Assembly (NCBI GenBank): GCA_033239125.1
Contig: BSWB01000005.1
Span: forward strand, 143,960,494 to 144,024,493
Source: Fagopyrum homotropicum
Taxonomy: Eukaryota > Streptophyta > Magnoliopsida > Caryophyllales > Polygonaceae
Length of the DNA stretch: 64,000 bases
Direction: 5' to 3'
Part shown: positions 22,425 through 33,504 of the stretch, piece after piece
How the letters are laid out: each line of letters starts with the position of its first letter
Numbering within the stretch: position 1 is the stretch's first letter
Translations under genes and position numbers: made by a program
The notes under the pieces: model-generated
The model's input: only the letters and a program-made list of their open reading frames with translations
Told to the model about the DNA's origin: nothing
Database searches by the model: none

Positions 22425-25400
22425 ATGGCTTCTGTGCTGTTTAGGTGCCTCCAAGCTCGCCCTTTGTTTGTCGTCTCGTCCCCATTCTTGAACAGAAGGA
22501 GTTGTAGTGTTTTGTATAGCACTAGAGCTCAAACTGCCACAAAAGAGCAACCACAGTCCCAAACAAAGGTGCCAACACAAGGGCAGAACAAAGCAGTGGA
22601 GAAAGTCCTGAAGGAATATGAGGCAATAATTGGTATAGAGACTCATGTTCAGCTCTCTACATTTACCAAGGCTTTCTGCAGCTGCCCTTATAGATATGGA
22701 TCACAGCCGAATACCACCATTTGCCCCGTTTGTATGGGGCTGCCGGGTACATTGCCCGTGTTGAATTCAAAGGTTATTGAATCTGCGGTCAAGGTTGGTC
22801 TTGCCCTCAACTGCAAGTTGTCTTTGAGCTCAAAATTTGATAGGAAGCAGTACTTTTACCCCGACCTGCCAAAGGGCTATCAGATATCTCAGTTTGATAT
22901 TCCCATTGGTCTTGGTGGTTCTATTGATTTGGATCTCCCTGTTGAGTTTGGTGGAGGACATCGGAGGTTTGGTATAACTAGAGTTCATATTGAAGAGGAT
23001 GCTGGCAAACTTCTCCACTCAGATGGTGGAAGTCATTCTCAGGTATTTTCAGCATTACATCATTCATATATGGGGAACACCTGAAAGTTATTACTGAACC
23101 TGACTTAAAACCCAGACCTGAAACACAAATCTGAAACCTGGAACCTGGAACAGAATCTGAACCCGATGAACCCCAAATCTAAATCTGAAACCAAATGAAC
23201 CTGAAACCCGAACCGATGAACTTGAACCTTAACTAAAACCTGAAATCCAAACCCTAAACCTGAAACCCAACATCTGAACAGTTAAACCCGAAACCCGAAC
23301 ATGGAGCCAGAAACCCGAACATGACCTGAAACCACAAATCTGAAACCGAACCTGAACTTAAAGTTGAAACCTTGAACCTGAAACCAACCCAACCCAACCC
23401 AATCAACCTGAAACCCGATTAAACCTGATACCCGAACATGGAACCTGAGACCCGAACTTGACCTGAAACCCAATCTGAAACCTGTACCCCAACCTGAAAC
23501 CCGAATCTGATGAAACTGAAACTGCACTGGATCGACCCGAAACTGAACTTGAACCTGAAACCCGAACCTGACCTGAAACCAAATCTGAAACCTAAACCCT
23601 ATGAACCTGAAACCCGAATCTGAATCTTGAAATCCAAGCCCTAAGCCCGAAACCTGAACCAGTTAAACACTTAAACATGAAAGCCCAAACCTGGACCAGT
23701 CAAACCTGAATGATCTATTGGTTGCTGGTGTTGCCTTCTTTGCTGAGTTTGTATGTGATTATTGCTTTGATAGGTTGATCTGAATAGAGCAGGAGTACCA
23801 CTCCTCGAGATTGTGTCTGAACCTGACATGAGAACTGGTATAGAGGCTGCAGAGTATGGGGCTGAAATGCAGAGGTTGGTTAGGTACTTAGGGGTTAGCA
23901 ATGGTAATATGCAGGAAGGTTCACTTCGTTGTGATGTTAATGTATCAGTACGACCGATTGGGCAACCGGAGTTTGGCACAAAGGTAGTCAGGTGTTAGCT
24001 GTCATCTCGTTGCTGTATTTGAATACTGCACGATCAAGTTGCACATCTTTCCACCATGACTATTTGACCGACTTATGATTTTTTACTGGCAGGTTGAAAT
24101 AAAAAATCTGAACTCCTTCTCATCGATAAATAGGTCCATTGATTATGAGATTTTGCGGCAAGCAGAACTCTATAGCCAAGGAAAAGCTGATTTAATTGTT
24201 CAGGAAACTCGTCTTTGGGAGGAAGGTGCTCAGGTCATTCCTAATCAAAAGCAAACGCATCCTAGAGTGAAATGTTGATATGTTAGGTACTGATTTGTTT
24301 TACTGAACATCTGCTTCACTAGAAAACAGTGACAATGCGAAAGAAGGAAGGACTTTCAGACTACCGTTATTTCCCAGAGCCAGATCTGCCAGAAGTAGTT
24401 TTAACAAATGAGTATATATCTTCCATGCGTGTTTCTTTACCAGAACTTCCAGAGACAAAGCGTCGTCGCTATGAAGAAATGGGTCTAAGCATGCAGGATG
24501 TTCTTTTCCTTGCCAATGACGTAGCTGTAAGTTGTCTTAACCTTCTGATATTTGACTTATATGTTCTTACATTGCAGTCTCTAAACATAGTGGTGCAGTT
24601 TTTAGTTTCATTAATCCTGATTTACTTCATCATCCTATAAACAATAATCAAAGCTTCAGGTGCTATATGTTCTGCATAAAGTTAAAATAACCTGGGACTG
24701 GCATTAAAATTAGCGTAGATTAATGCTAAATAAGTCCTAAATGAGTAATATAGAGATTCCTTCTTTAAATTTCAAGTTGGGAGTAGGCTTGTGAGCTAAA
24801 TCATAGAGTTAAAACTTAGAATTACATGCTCAGCCATGAACAAAACAAAAATTTCTATCTTCTGAATTGTTGAATATGATTTTGATATCCTTGTGAAATT
24901 TATTCCTTTTTTCGGGACATCAAAATTTATATGGCTTGGAAATCACTACTTGAAGCTTCTCAACAGAATTACGAATGTGATGGTAGAAGCTAGAATGTTG
25001 ACTTTTTCCTTGTCTATTTCCGGTTCTTCAGGTTGTGAGTTGTGACTAGGGTGCTTGCGTATATTGATCAAGCTATAGTGCTTTATGCATATTGTTAAAA
25101 TATTGTACTGTGACATTTTGTTTTTCTCATCTGCTGAATTGGACCAGGTAGCAAATTTTTTTGATGAGACTCTAGCTAAGGGTGCTGAAGCTAAGCTGGC
25201 TGCTAACTGGATTATGGGTGATATTGCAGCTTACATGAAGAATGAGAAGTTGTCAATAGACGAAATCAAGTTAACTCCTAATGAACTGGCTGGGCTGATT
25301 GCTTCCATTAAAAGTGAGACTATAAGCGGAAAGATTGGCAAAGAAGTAAGTGATTTATTTTGGTGATCGAACAACAATTAGCTTTGATCATACTTCTGTA

Positions 25401-26990
25401 TAGTCTGGATCATTGTAAGAGGTTGGTTAAAACTGCAGATTTATAGATCTGCTGTTTTCTGAATGTGTGAAATTAAGAGATTTTTCCAACTAAGTTACCC
25501 TAGACTGGAGCATTTAACCCTTTTTGCTTGTTTTTATGATATTACGAGTTTCACAATAATTCTCCTTATTTTGCAGATACTGTTTGAGCTGATAGCTAAG
25601 GGAGGAACTGTGAAAGGGTTGATAAAGGAAAAGAACTTGGTTCAGGCATTTTTCTTTCCCTTATATTAAAGTATTGACCATTTTTCTCTATATGCTATTG
25701 TCATTGTGATCAGCACAAAAGTTGTGGCCTTGTGGATAGACCTGTTCAAATCCGGGCAGCCCGCCCGGAATAAACGGGCGGGTATGAACATGGGAACAAG
25801 CCCGACCGGACCGAAAAGGCCGACCCACCAAGCCCGCCGGACCGGATCCGGACAAGACTCTAGGCCCGGCTGGGCCGAAAAGCCCACCCGTCAGCCAGGA
25901 AAACATAAAAAATAGATATATTATATTATAATTATTATAAATATTAAGTATTAATATAAAATATCTAGTATAATTATAATAAATTTGATATATTTTACAT
26001 AAAATATCTTAAATATAATTTATTTATTTAAAAAAAATAAAATAAATTTAATACATTTTTTAATAATATTTTTCTAAAAAAATTTGAAAAAACGGGTACC
26101 CGTGAGCCCGGCTTGCCCGCCCGAGCGGGTACGGCACCCATCACAGGCCTGGTAGCCGGGCCTAGCCCGGCTAAACGGGTTCAATATTTTACAAAGCCCG
26201 GGCCCGGATATGAACAGGTCTACTTGTGGATATTCCTCTGGTCTCTCTATGTTGTTTAGAAGTTTAGACACTGGCTTATAGAAATATAGCTGTTACCATT
26301 TGGTGTTAGCAGAAGATTCGGGGGAGTGCTTGCATCTTGAATCTTGACTTGGTTTAGTGCTTAAATCTACCTTGGTATTCATAACTTTTACTTCTATCCC
26401 AACATCTGAAATATTAAGGGCCAGTTTGGTCTCACTGTGAGTTTTGAGTTGCTAGTTTTGAAGAATCTATTTATTGTGTTATAATTATTTGAATGCCTTG
26501 AAAATATACTGTTTGATTTATGAAAATGGAAAAAAGAAGAAGTTGTTGTTTCCAAATGTCTGTTTCTAGTTTTGCAAAATGGAAATGGAAAGTAACAGCT
26601 TAACAAACAAGCCCTTAAGGATTCAAATATGAGTTTTCTGAAAGAACTGTTTGATTTATGAAGCTTTAAAATGACATGAAAACTATTGCCTGAAATTACA
26701 GATTACAGATCCTGCCGAGATAGAAAAGATGATCGCTATAGTGCTATCTGCAAACCCAAAGCAGGTAGAACAATATCGAGGAGGGAAAACCAGACTACAA
26801 GGTTTCTTTGCCGGCCAGGTACTTGCAGTCCAGACTACAATAGATCCTGTTGTTGAGACTGCCATTAAGCTTCTAAAATTTTCTTTTTATCCTCGCTTGA
26901 TATTCATAGGTAATGAAGGTATCGAAAGGAAAGGCAAATCCGGGACTTCTGAACAAGATCTTATTGGACAAACTGAATGAAAAAGCCTGA
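22425..26990 (+). CDS. GATB: GatB, organellar glutamyl-tRNA(Gln) amidotransferase subunit B (545 aa)
   Basis: Eight exons join in phase: 22425-23042, 23774-23983, 24093-24233, 24323-24526, 25148-25345, 25577-25645, 26702-26818, 26910-26990 (TGA). GatB with GatA and GatC converts Glu-tRNA(Gln) to Gln-tRNA(Gln) in chloroplasts and mitochondria. An Arg/Ser-rich N-terminal targeting peptide (about 1-55) precedes IIGIETHVQL; the zinc-site cysteines are C85, C87, C100 and C103 (FCSCPYR, ICPVC). FDRKQYFYPDLPKGYQIS and the exon 2 'EGSLRCDVNVSVRP' block are GatB hallmarks. The last exons form the YqeY-like tail with GQVMKVSKGKANPGLLN. Length matches plant GatB (about 550). Exon 6 ends CAG followed by GC, so intron 6 is a GC-AG intron; without that splice translation ends ten codons later. 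Intron 1 holds a minisatellite and intron 6 a hAT MITE. Confidence 0.95.
23085..23700. repeat. Minisatellite (about 13-bp unit, acctgaaacccga) in GatB intron 1
   Basis: More than 40 imperfect head-to-tail copies of a 'cctgaaacccgaa' type unit fill almost all of intron 1, with variants such as 'ctgaaaccaaat' and 'aaccctaaac'. The array is very T-poor on the plus strand, unlike a normal plant intron. Confidence 0.92.
25737..26222. mobile_element. hAT-type MITE, 486 bp, with perfect 8-bp target duplication, in GatB intron 6
   Basis: The TIRs are tagacctgttcaaatccggg and, inverted, tagacctgttcatatccggg. CTTGTGGA flanks both ends (25729-25736 and 26223-26230). GC-rich ends enclose an AT-rich centre (25915-26085). 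No coding capacity. Confidence 0.95.
26414..26618. mobile_element. Short MITE with AAGGGCCAGTTTGG / AAGGGCTTGTTTG ends
   Basis: The left end taagggccagtttgg and the minus-strand right end taagggcttgtttg are imperfect TIRs, with TTA next to both, as in Tourist-like elements. It lies in GatB intron 6, 3' of the hAT MITE. Confidence 0.55.
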
Positions 26991-27670
26991 TGCTTCATTG
27001 TGCAGGTGAGTCTCATTCTATGGCTTCTTTTTTTCTTTGTTTTGGAGGTCTTCCCTTGATTTTTAAAAACTTAGTTCTTTGTCTAGTCATTGATCAGTTG
27101 GCTTAGTTTATGTAGTCATATAGATTATACTAGTTGTGCAAAAAATTCATCTCGCTTTAGATCCAATGTTGCTGATTCTGGAGAACTGTTAGTATTTTTT
27201 TGAAATGTTTACACAGAATAATGCTTCTTTTTTAAAGTTTCTTGTAGCTTTGAGCTATGAATATGCATCATGTCACAAAATAAACTTCAGATTTAGGGAC
27301 TTCAAGACTTTTGTTCCATTTTCTTTGGAGAGTGTTTAGGTTTATATCAAATCTTAATTTTTCCCTCTGTAGTTTAATCTTCATTTGTTGATATAAAACC
27401 TTAGGTGCCATAACTTTATAATGCGTTTTTGAAAAACTGTGGGCCAAAACAGTGAATGGTGAGAAGGAATACATGTTTTTCATTGTAAAATAGTCTCTAA
27501 GTCTACTCCCACATACCATTGCATAACCCAACTTAAAAGCTTAGTTTAAATAAACCCAAAAGGAAGATGGCTTCATCTGTCTAATTGCCACTCTTTTATT
27601 CCCATATAAAGTAATTAGGCTAAGCATTGGTTCAAAACCAAATGGATTTGGACCGAACCTAAAATCGATT
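26991..27670. other. 3' flank of GatB
   Basis: This includes the presumed GatB 3' UTR. No gene is seen. Confidence 0.5.
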
Positions 27671-28062
27671 TCTGATTCTCTTATCACTTACTGCGATCGA
27701 TGATCCTCCTGATTAAGCTCTCCTTACATCAGATTTAGGTTTCTAACAAGCTATTATGAGTAACAGTTAAAAGTTTCATTTTTAAATATAAATTTGTAAG
27801 TAACATTTGTGGCAAGACAAATAACTGGACATTACATGCCTGCTGCCGAATTGATAAGCCAAGGTAATTCTCAAGTAATAAGTTATGTAGCACGAAATCA
27901 TCTAAGGAGCAATTCTGTTTCTGCTTCCTAGGGAAACACCTACACACAAAAACACACATGCTTACGTAAAACTATGACAATTATAACGTTTCTTCGTGTT
28001 TATATCGTTATTGTTTCTGGAAACACGCACTTGGCTCTATTGGTTAATATGAGCTTAAGCGC

Positions 28063-28128
28063 GAGTCCCATCATGATAAACCTCAAGATGGTCTGCAAGG
28101 GCAGATTTGTCAATCTGCTCAAGGCGGA
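28063..28128 (-). pseudogene. 3'-end scrap of a membrane-family gene (unit 1)
   Basis: On the minus strand the frame reads EQIDKSALADHLEVYHDG, the family's conserved C-terminal tail (compare RIDKSALRDHLKVYHGEG in the neighbouring gene). Nothing of the upstream gene body is present. It is the remains of an additional copy lost from each unit. Confidence 0.75.
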
Positions 28129-28367
28129 AATTTAACAAAGCTGAGAATCAGTAAGGTACAAGGTGCGAACCAAACAGAAGAATTTGGATTATTACTAATA
28201 CAACGTACGAATCAAAAGATTATATAGAATACGAGAACATTGTATTATATATTCAGAAAAATAACATTCAAACACTCGAAAGTAGACGTATTAGGTATGA
28301 AAGTAAAATTCGTTTTCCTTGAACTTGCCCCCATCAAAGTTTATGTAGGAGAAAGATAGGTCTTACA

Positions 28368-29390
28368 TTAAACTTGCTCCACGAGTTGTGCGACTTTAGG
28401 CACGAGAAGGACGTAACCCTCACCGTGGTAAACCTTGAGATGGTCCCTGAGGGCGGATTTGTCAATTCGCTCATGGTGGTAAGACTTGCATACAAGGTAG
28501 AAGACCGTATTGACGACTAACCCAAGTAAAATTAGAATACATAGAAACAACATACTAATGACACCAAAAGCAACTCTCCCGAACATCCCAACGTGTGATC
28601 TGTCAAAAACCACAACACTATTGTATAGCCATAGAACCCCACTCGCACAAAGGCTGTTTACCAAGTATAAAGCAACTGAAATGCCCATTTTACCCTTCAT
28701 CAATAGTTTACTCTTCCTAAAAGCTTGGAACCCATAACTCTCTTCTAAGACTGAAATTGAATTCGCTAATTGCCAAATCAAACCCATGTAACAAGCACCT
28801 AAGAAGAACAATACTATAAGTATTGTTCCTACAAGGATTAACGTCAATGAACGATTGGGATCATCAAAAGGGTAAGTTAGGAATATGATCGCAAACACAA
28901 AAACAAATACAAATACAAAGGTGTAAGCAAACATTAGGGTCATAACACAAAGGCTAGTAACCATAAGCCTCTTCCACACCTTGGGGATGACACAAATAAC
29001 TTCTTTGAAAGTCATTTTTTTTTCCGCGTATACACATGCAACAGTGTAGACAACAGCTGAGGTTGATAAAAGGGAGAAGGCAAGGAGGAAAATACTGTAA
29101 GCAAATTCAGTGAACATGAACCATGCTACCTTGCTCGATGAGGCTCTCGAGGCAGTCCTATAAGTGTTTGTGTCACCAGTTGTGATTGCAGGCGTAGATA
29201 AGGGGAGCACCATGTGTTCAGCTAGGAGATGGTTGATTTCAATATGGGCTAAGCTGATAAAGGAGAGGGGAAGTATTAAGGCTAAGCCAAGTTTGAGAAA
29301 GATTTGCCTCCCTTCATTGATGATCTTGAAGGATTCCCTCCATATACCCAAGAACCCTAAGAACTGAAGCTCCTCTTGTTTTTTATCCAT
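28368..29390 (-). CDS. Multi-pass membrane protein, array member 2 (340 aa)
   Basis: This is an intronless frame beginning MDKKQEELQFLGFLGIWRES. Six hydrophobic segments lie near residues 27-50, 93-122, 145-173, 183-205, 238-258 and 272-305. The signatures 'PKVWKRLMVTSLC', 'WQLANSISVLEESYGFQAF' and 'YLVCKSYHHERIDKSAL.DHL' are present. The N-terminal charged stretch and the C-terminal tail are probably on the cytosolic side. It is nearly identical to member 3 at 32488-33504, so the two are recent duplicates. A TATATAA box lies about 52 bp upstream of the ATG, in a region conserved across the three units. A run of alternating F/V (residues about 160-168) differs in length from its neighbours. 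Function unknown. Confidence 0.88.
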   Translation of the reverse strand: MDKKQEELQFLGFLGIWRESFKIINEGRQIFLKLGLALILPLSFISLAHIEINHLLAEHMVLPLSTPAITTGDTNTYRTASRASSSKVAWFMFTEFAYSIFLLAFSLLSTSAVVYTVACVYAEKKMTFKEVICVIPKVWKRLMVTSLCVMTLMFAYTFVFVFVFVFAIIFLTYPFDDPNRSLTLILVGTILIVLFFLGACYMGLIWQLANSISVLEESYGFQAFRKSKLLMKGKMGISVALYLVNSLCASGVLWLYNSVVVFDRSHVGMFGRVAFGVISMLFLCILILLGLVVNTVFYLVCKSYHHERIDKSALRDHLKVYHGEGYVLLVPKVAQLVEQV

Positions 29391-29441
29391 GACTTAATTC
29401 TGTCTTGCTTGCTTTATTTTTGTGTTTAGGTGTTATTGTGA

Positions 29442-29449
29442 TTATATAA
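29442..29449 (-). promoter_or_regulatory. TATA box of array member 2
   Basis: TTATATAA stands 52 bp upstream of the ATG and is kept at the same place before member 3 (33557-33564), with CATATAA before member 4 (about 37340-37346). Conservation between diverged units supports use. Confidence 0.6.
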
Positions 29450-29668
29450 TGGCGTAGATAACAAATCGAAAGACTTTTGATCACCCATTTTGAATATATT
29501 GTCACAAATGGAACTAGAACTTGAGTCATTTGACCTAATCAAAGTTTTGAAATGTCAATTGTCAAGAAATTAGGTTTTATTTATAATTTTACACTTCTCG
29601 TTCATGTAGTCAAGAACGCGGAATCTATAATCCGGGCCCTTAGTGTTGGTTCTTTGAAGCTTTACCTC

Positions 29669-29977
29669 TAGAGTTGTTCAAAGTCAATCAGTTAGGCCCG
29701 TCTGGCCCGACACACCCGAAAAAACACACAAATATGAAGTCTGACCGGTCGAAAAGTCCCATCCAAACATTTTTTAATAAATAATACATATCATATAACT
29801 TATAATATGAAGTATTATTATAATCTGATAACATGATTATACTACATTTTACATTATTTGTACATTTCAAATATATCCATTAAATAATTTTTAATATATA
29901 TTCGCTGAATGGCTGGTCAGCTCCCAGATCAGCAAGTTAAACCCAATAGCCGGGCTCAACCCGGATAAATTTACTTG
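29669..29977. mobile_element. hAT-like MITE relic, unit 1
   Basis: It starts tagagttgttcaaagtc and has internal 'ggcccgtctggcccg', an AT-rich middle and 'agccgggctcaacccggata' near the right end. This is the layout of the 25737-26222 element, but the TIRs have decayed. The same relic occurs in units 2 and 3, so it predates the duplications. Confidence 0.5.
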
Positions 29978-30413
29978 ATTTTTTAGTAACCCCACATATT
30001 CGACCTAAATTTAGATTTAAATAGATCTATTAACTCCTCACTTTTTCTTCAATATTTCTGATTATCTTATCACTTACTGCTATGATCCTCTTGATTAAGC
30101 TCTCCCTACATCAGGTTTAGGTTTCTAACAAACTATTATAAGTAATATTTTAAAACTTTCATTTTCATCTGTACTAGGCAGAACTCCCGCATCGTGAGTT
30201 GTGGTATGAGTTCGAGGTTTCAGTATTTTGAAGAAAGTTGAGTTTTGTTATGTAAATGAAAGATTAATATATTAACCAATATCACAGAATGAATTTACGT
30301 CAAATAAGTAAAAGCAAGAAGAATACAAAATCTCTCTAAGATTAAACATATTAGCCAGAAGTCGTTTTGGTGAATTTAAAGCTATCAAACATGATCTTGA
30401 CTACTTTGATTAG

Positions 30414-30437
30414 CCTCTCTCTCTCTCTCTCTCTCTC
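30414..30437. repeat. (CT)n microsatellite
   Basis: A run of about 12 CT units is present in unit 2; it is missing from the corresponding part of unit 3. Confidence 0.9.
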
Positions 30438-30679
30438 AATGCAAGCATTAAGATCATCATCCAAAGCTTTAGAGATGTTGGGTGACTGGTGGGTTTATTT
30501 TAAAACGGGTGGCTGATTTCACAAATCAAGTACTCAACCTTTAAAAGATATGGCTAACATACATAATGTTGTACCTAATTGCAGATACAATTATCAGACA
30601 ATTATATTTCTTGAAACATATTCAACAACTTCTGAAATTGTCATAAGCTAAAGTAGCTTAAACCTAAAAATTAAGTTCT

Positions 30680-31385
30680 TTTTGAATAAATAGTGAATTA
30701 TAAATGGACTAAGACTCTTGGGAAAGATTTGTTAAGAGAGTTGATTTTTTGTGCTTCGATGGGGTGGTCTTCGCGTAATACGCATAGGTTTGATGATCAA
30801 CCTATTGCAGCAAGGATTACGCGAGAAGGATTTCACAGATGGATTCATGATTTTATACAGCTAGTTTCTTCCACTGATCTCTCCACTGCAGCTGCTGAAT
30901 AATAGATGGACTAAGCCTCTTCCTGGATACAATAAGATAAATGTTGACGCAACTGTGAACTCGTCTTGGACTGGTATTGGTATTGCATTTAGAAATAGCA
31001 TGGGTATTTTTCTAGATGAGGCTTTTCCATGGTACCTGCTGAAGCTGAACTTTTGGCCATTGAATCAGGCTTAATAGAAGCAGCTAGATGAGACTTTGAG
31101 TGCATAGTTATGGAATCAGACTGTCTTAATGCCATCAACTGCCTGAATAATGATTCTAGCCTCTTATCTCCTCAAGGCCTAATCCTAGATGATATAGGCC
31201 AGCTTGCTCATCTGCTCTTTCCTCTATATTGCTCACTGTAACATGGTTGCTGATGCTATCTCTCGAATTGAGCCTCACGAGGGTTTGCAACAGTTTTTTG
31301 ATGATAGTTTCCCCCCTTCTTATTGTACACATTTCTTTTGATGATATCTCTTAATAAATGAGCTGTTGTTTGTTAAAATAAATAA
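30680..31385 (+). mobile_element. LINE relic: 3' end of ORF2 with RNase H domain (unit 2)
   Basis: Decayed frames read FCASMGWSSRNTHRFDDQ and FHRWIHDFIQLVSS, then WTKPLPGYNKINVDATVNSS, WTGIGIAFRNSMG, a frame change, AEAELLAIESGLIEAA and CIVMESDCLNAINCLNND. This is the plant LINE-type RNase H fold, with D (NVDAT), E (AEAELLAIESG) and D (ESDCLNAI) at the expected catalytic places. Several stops and frameshifts occur. It ends in an A-rich tract (ttaaaataaataaatt). No reverse transcriptase part is present, as expected for 5'-truncated LINE insertion. Confidence 0.8.
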
Positions 31386-31852
31386 ATTAGTGAATTATAA
31401 AAAAAAAATGTACTACAAAGACACAATTTGCAGAAGGAAGAAATACAAAGGGTTTCACCTATATATGAAATGAAACTTACAGTAAATGTATTTGCAGATC
31501 TTCCAAATAGTATTCCACTTCCAGAAACATTATTAGCAACAATTACAGAAACTAAACAAACAAGTAAATCTGAATGATAACCAAAAGTATATGAAAAACC
31601 AGGAAAAATATTAAGCTTATTGTCAATGAAGCAAGGTTCAGCTCAAGCCCTTCTCCTTCTGTTGACATTGATAGGGCCAAACAGAAATTATGTATTGCCA
31701 TTCAAAATCTATGTACAACAAACATACAAATGAATAACAAATTAGTTTATACCTTCAATTCAGAATCTACCATGGTCTCGTAACATTCTTTTTAGTGTTC
31801 CATAGCATGGACGGAGAAACTTACGAGGCATTGGAACAACGGTCATGGTATG
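31386..31852. other. Spacer downstream of the LINE relic (unit 2)
   Basis: A short coding-like frame reads RVSPIYEMKLTVNVFADLPN and ends TETKQTSKSE. It is present in unit 3 as well (about 35455-35595). I do not recognise it. Confidence 0.35.
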
Positions 31853-32141
31853 AGCCAAGGTAATTCTCAAGTAATAACTTATGTAGCACGAAATCATCGA
31901 AGGAACAGTGTTTTCTGTTTCTGTTTCCTAGGGAAACTTGGAAACACGTATATACAAAAGCACACATTCTTACGTAAAACTATGACAATTATAACGTTTT
32001 TGTCGTGCTTATACAAAAACACACTTTTAAGTGTTTGTAAGGCGGAATGGTAAAACTATGACAATTATAACATTTTTTGTGTTTATATCGTTATTGTTTC
32101 TGGAAACACGCACTTGGCTTCATTGGTTAATATGAGCTTAA

Positions 32142-32210
32142 GCGCGAATCCCATCATGATAAACCTCAAGATGGTCCGCGAGGGCAGATTTGTCAATCTG
32201 CTCAAGGCGG
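32142..32210 (-). pseudogene. 3'-end scrap of a membrane-family gene (unit 2)
   Basis: The minus strand reads EQIDKSALADHLEVYHDG, equivalent to the scrap in unit 1. Immediately 3' (32244-32303) is a second scrap copied from the end of array member 3. Confidence 0.75.
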
Positions 32211-32243
32211 AAATGCAGCAAAGCTGAGAAACAGTAAGGTACA

Positions 32244-32303
32244 AGGTGAAGGACGTAACCCTCACTGTGATTAACCTTGAGATGGTCCGTGAGGGAGGAT
32301 TTG
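32244..32303 (-). repeat. Duplicate of the 3' end of array member 3
   Basis: About 58 bp ('gaaggacgtaaccctcactg' onward to 'ggaggattt') are almost identical to 32525-32582 inside the last codons of the gene at 32488-33504, in the same orientation and about 280 bp away. Units 1 and 3 lack it, so the copying took place within unit 2. Confidence 0.8.
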
Positions 32304-32487
32304 GATAATTACTAATACATCGTACGAATCAAAAGGTTATATAGAATACAAGAACATGTTTGTATTATATATTCACCAAAATAACATTCAAACACTCGAA
32401 AGTACACGTATTAGGTACGAAAGTAAAATTCGTTTTCCTTGAACTTGCCCCCATCAAAGTTTATGTAGGAGAAAGATCGGTCATACA

Positions 32488-33504
32488 TCAAACTTTCTCC
32501 ACGAGTTGTGCGTCTTTAGGCAGGAGAAGGACGTAACCCTCACTGTGATTAACCTTGAGATGGTCCGTGAGGGCGGATTTGTCAATTTGCTCATGGTGGT
32601 AAGACTTGCATACAAGGTAGAAGACCGTATTGACGACTAAACCAAGTAAAATTAGAATACATAGAAACAACATACTAATGACACCATGACTAACTCTCCT
32701 GAACATCCCAACGTATAATTGGTTAAACACCACAACACTATTGTATAGCCATAGAACCCAACCCACATAAAGGTTGTTTACCAAGTATAAAGCAACTGAA
32801 ATGCCCATTTTACCCTTCATCAATAGTTTACTCTTCCTTAAAGCTTGGAACCCATAACTCTCTTCTAAGACTGAAATTGGGTTCGCTAATTGCCAAATCA
32901 AACCCATGTAACAAGCACCTAAGAAGTACAATACTATAAGTATTGTTCCTACAAGGATCAACACCGATAAACGATTGGGATCATCAAAAGGGTAAGTTAG
33001 GAATATGATCGCAAACACAAAAACAAATACAAAGCTGTAAGCAAACATTAGGGCCATAACACAAAGGCTAGTAACCATAAGCCTCTTGCACACCTTGGGG
33101 ACGACACAGATAACTTCTTTGAAAGTCATTTTCTTTTCCGCGTATACACATGCAACCGTGTAGACAACAGACGAGGTCGATAGAAGGGAGAAGGCAAGGA
33201 TAAAAATACCGCAAGCTAATTCAATGAACACGTACCATGCTACCTCGCTCGATAAGGCTCTCGAGGCAGTCCTATAAGTATTTGTGTCACCAGTTGTGAT
33301 TGCAGGCATAGCTAATGTGAGCATCATGTGTTCAGCTAGGAGATGGTTGATTTCAATATGGGCCAAGTTGATAAAGGAGAGGGGAAGTATTAAGGCTAAG
33401 CCAAGTTTGAGAAAGATTTGCCTCCCTTCAGTGATGATCTTGAAGGATTCCCTCCATATACCCAAGAACCCTAAGAACTGAAGCTCCTCTTGTTTTTTAT
33501 CCAT
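32488..33504 (-). CDS. Multi-pass membrane protein, array member 3 (338 aa)
   Basis: Intronless, starting MDKKQEELQFLGFLGIWRES like member 2, from which it differs by scattered substitutions and a two-residue shorter F/V run near residue 160. Six hydrophobic segments and the motifs 'WQLANPISVLEESYGFQAL', 'LLMKGKMGIS' and 'KSYHHEQIDKSAL.DHL' are kept. An odd change is W to C in the loop signature, giving PKVCKRLMV instead of PKVWKRLMV. Its promoter region with TTATATAA (33557-33564) and the MITE beyond match unit 1. Function unknown. Confidence 0.88.
   Translation of the reverse strand: MDKKQEELQFLGFLGIWRESFKIITEGRQIFLKLGLALILPLSFINLAHIEINHLLAEHMMLTLAMPAITTGDTNTYRTASRALSSEVAWYVFIELACGIFILAFSLLSTSSVVYTVACVYAEKKMTFKEVICVVPKVCKRLMVTSLCVMALMFAYSFVFVFVFAIIFLTYPFDDPNRLSVLILVGTILIVLYFLGACYMGLIWQLANPISVLEESYGFQALRKSKLLMKGKMGISVALYLVNNLYVGWVLWLYNSVVVFNQLYVGMFRRVSHGVISMLFLCILILLGLVVNTVFYLVCKSYHHEQIDKSALTDHLKVNHSEGYVLLLPKDAQLVEKV

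Noticed and set aside
23085..23700. CRISPR-like or telomeric array in GatB intron 1
   Set aside because: The units are contiguous without unique spacers and differ from the telomere heptamer; it is a plain minisatellite in a plant intron.
26729..26980. Reading GatB exon 7 through intron 7 as one exon
   Set aside because: The frame after GFFAGQ departs from GatB; splicing to GTAATGAAGGTATCG restores the conserved MKVSKGKANPG tail.
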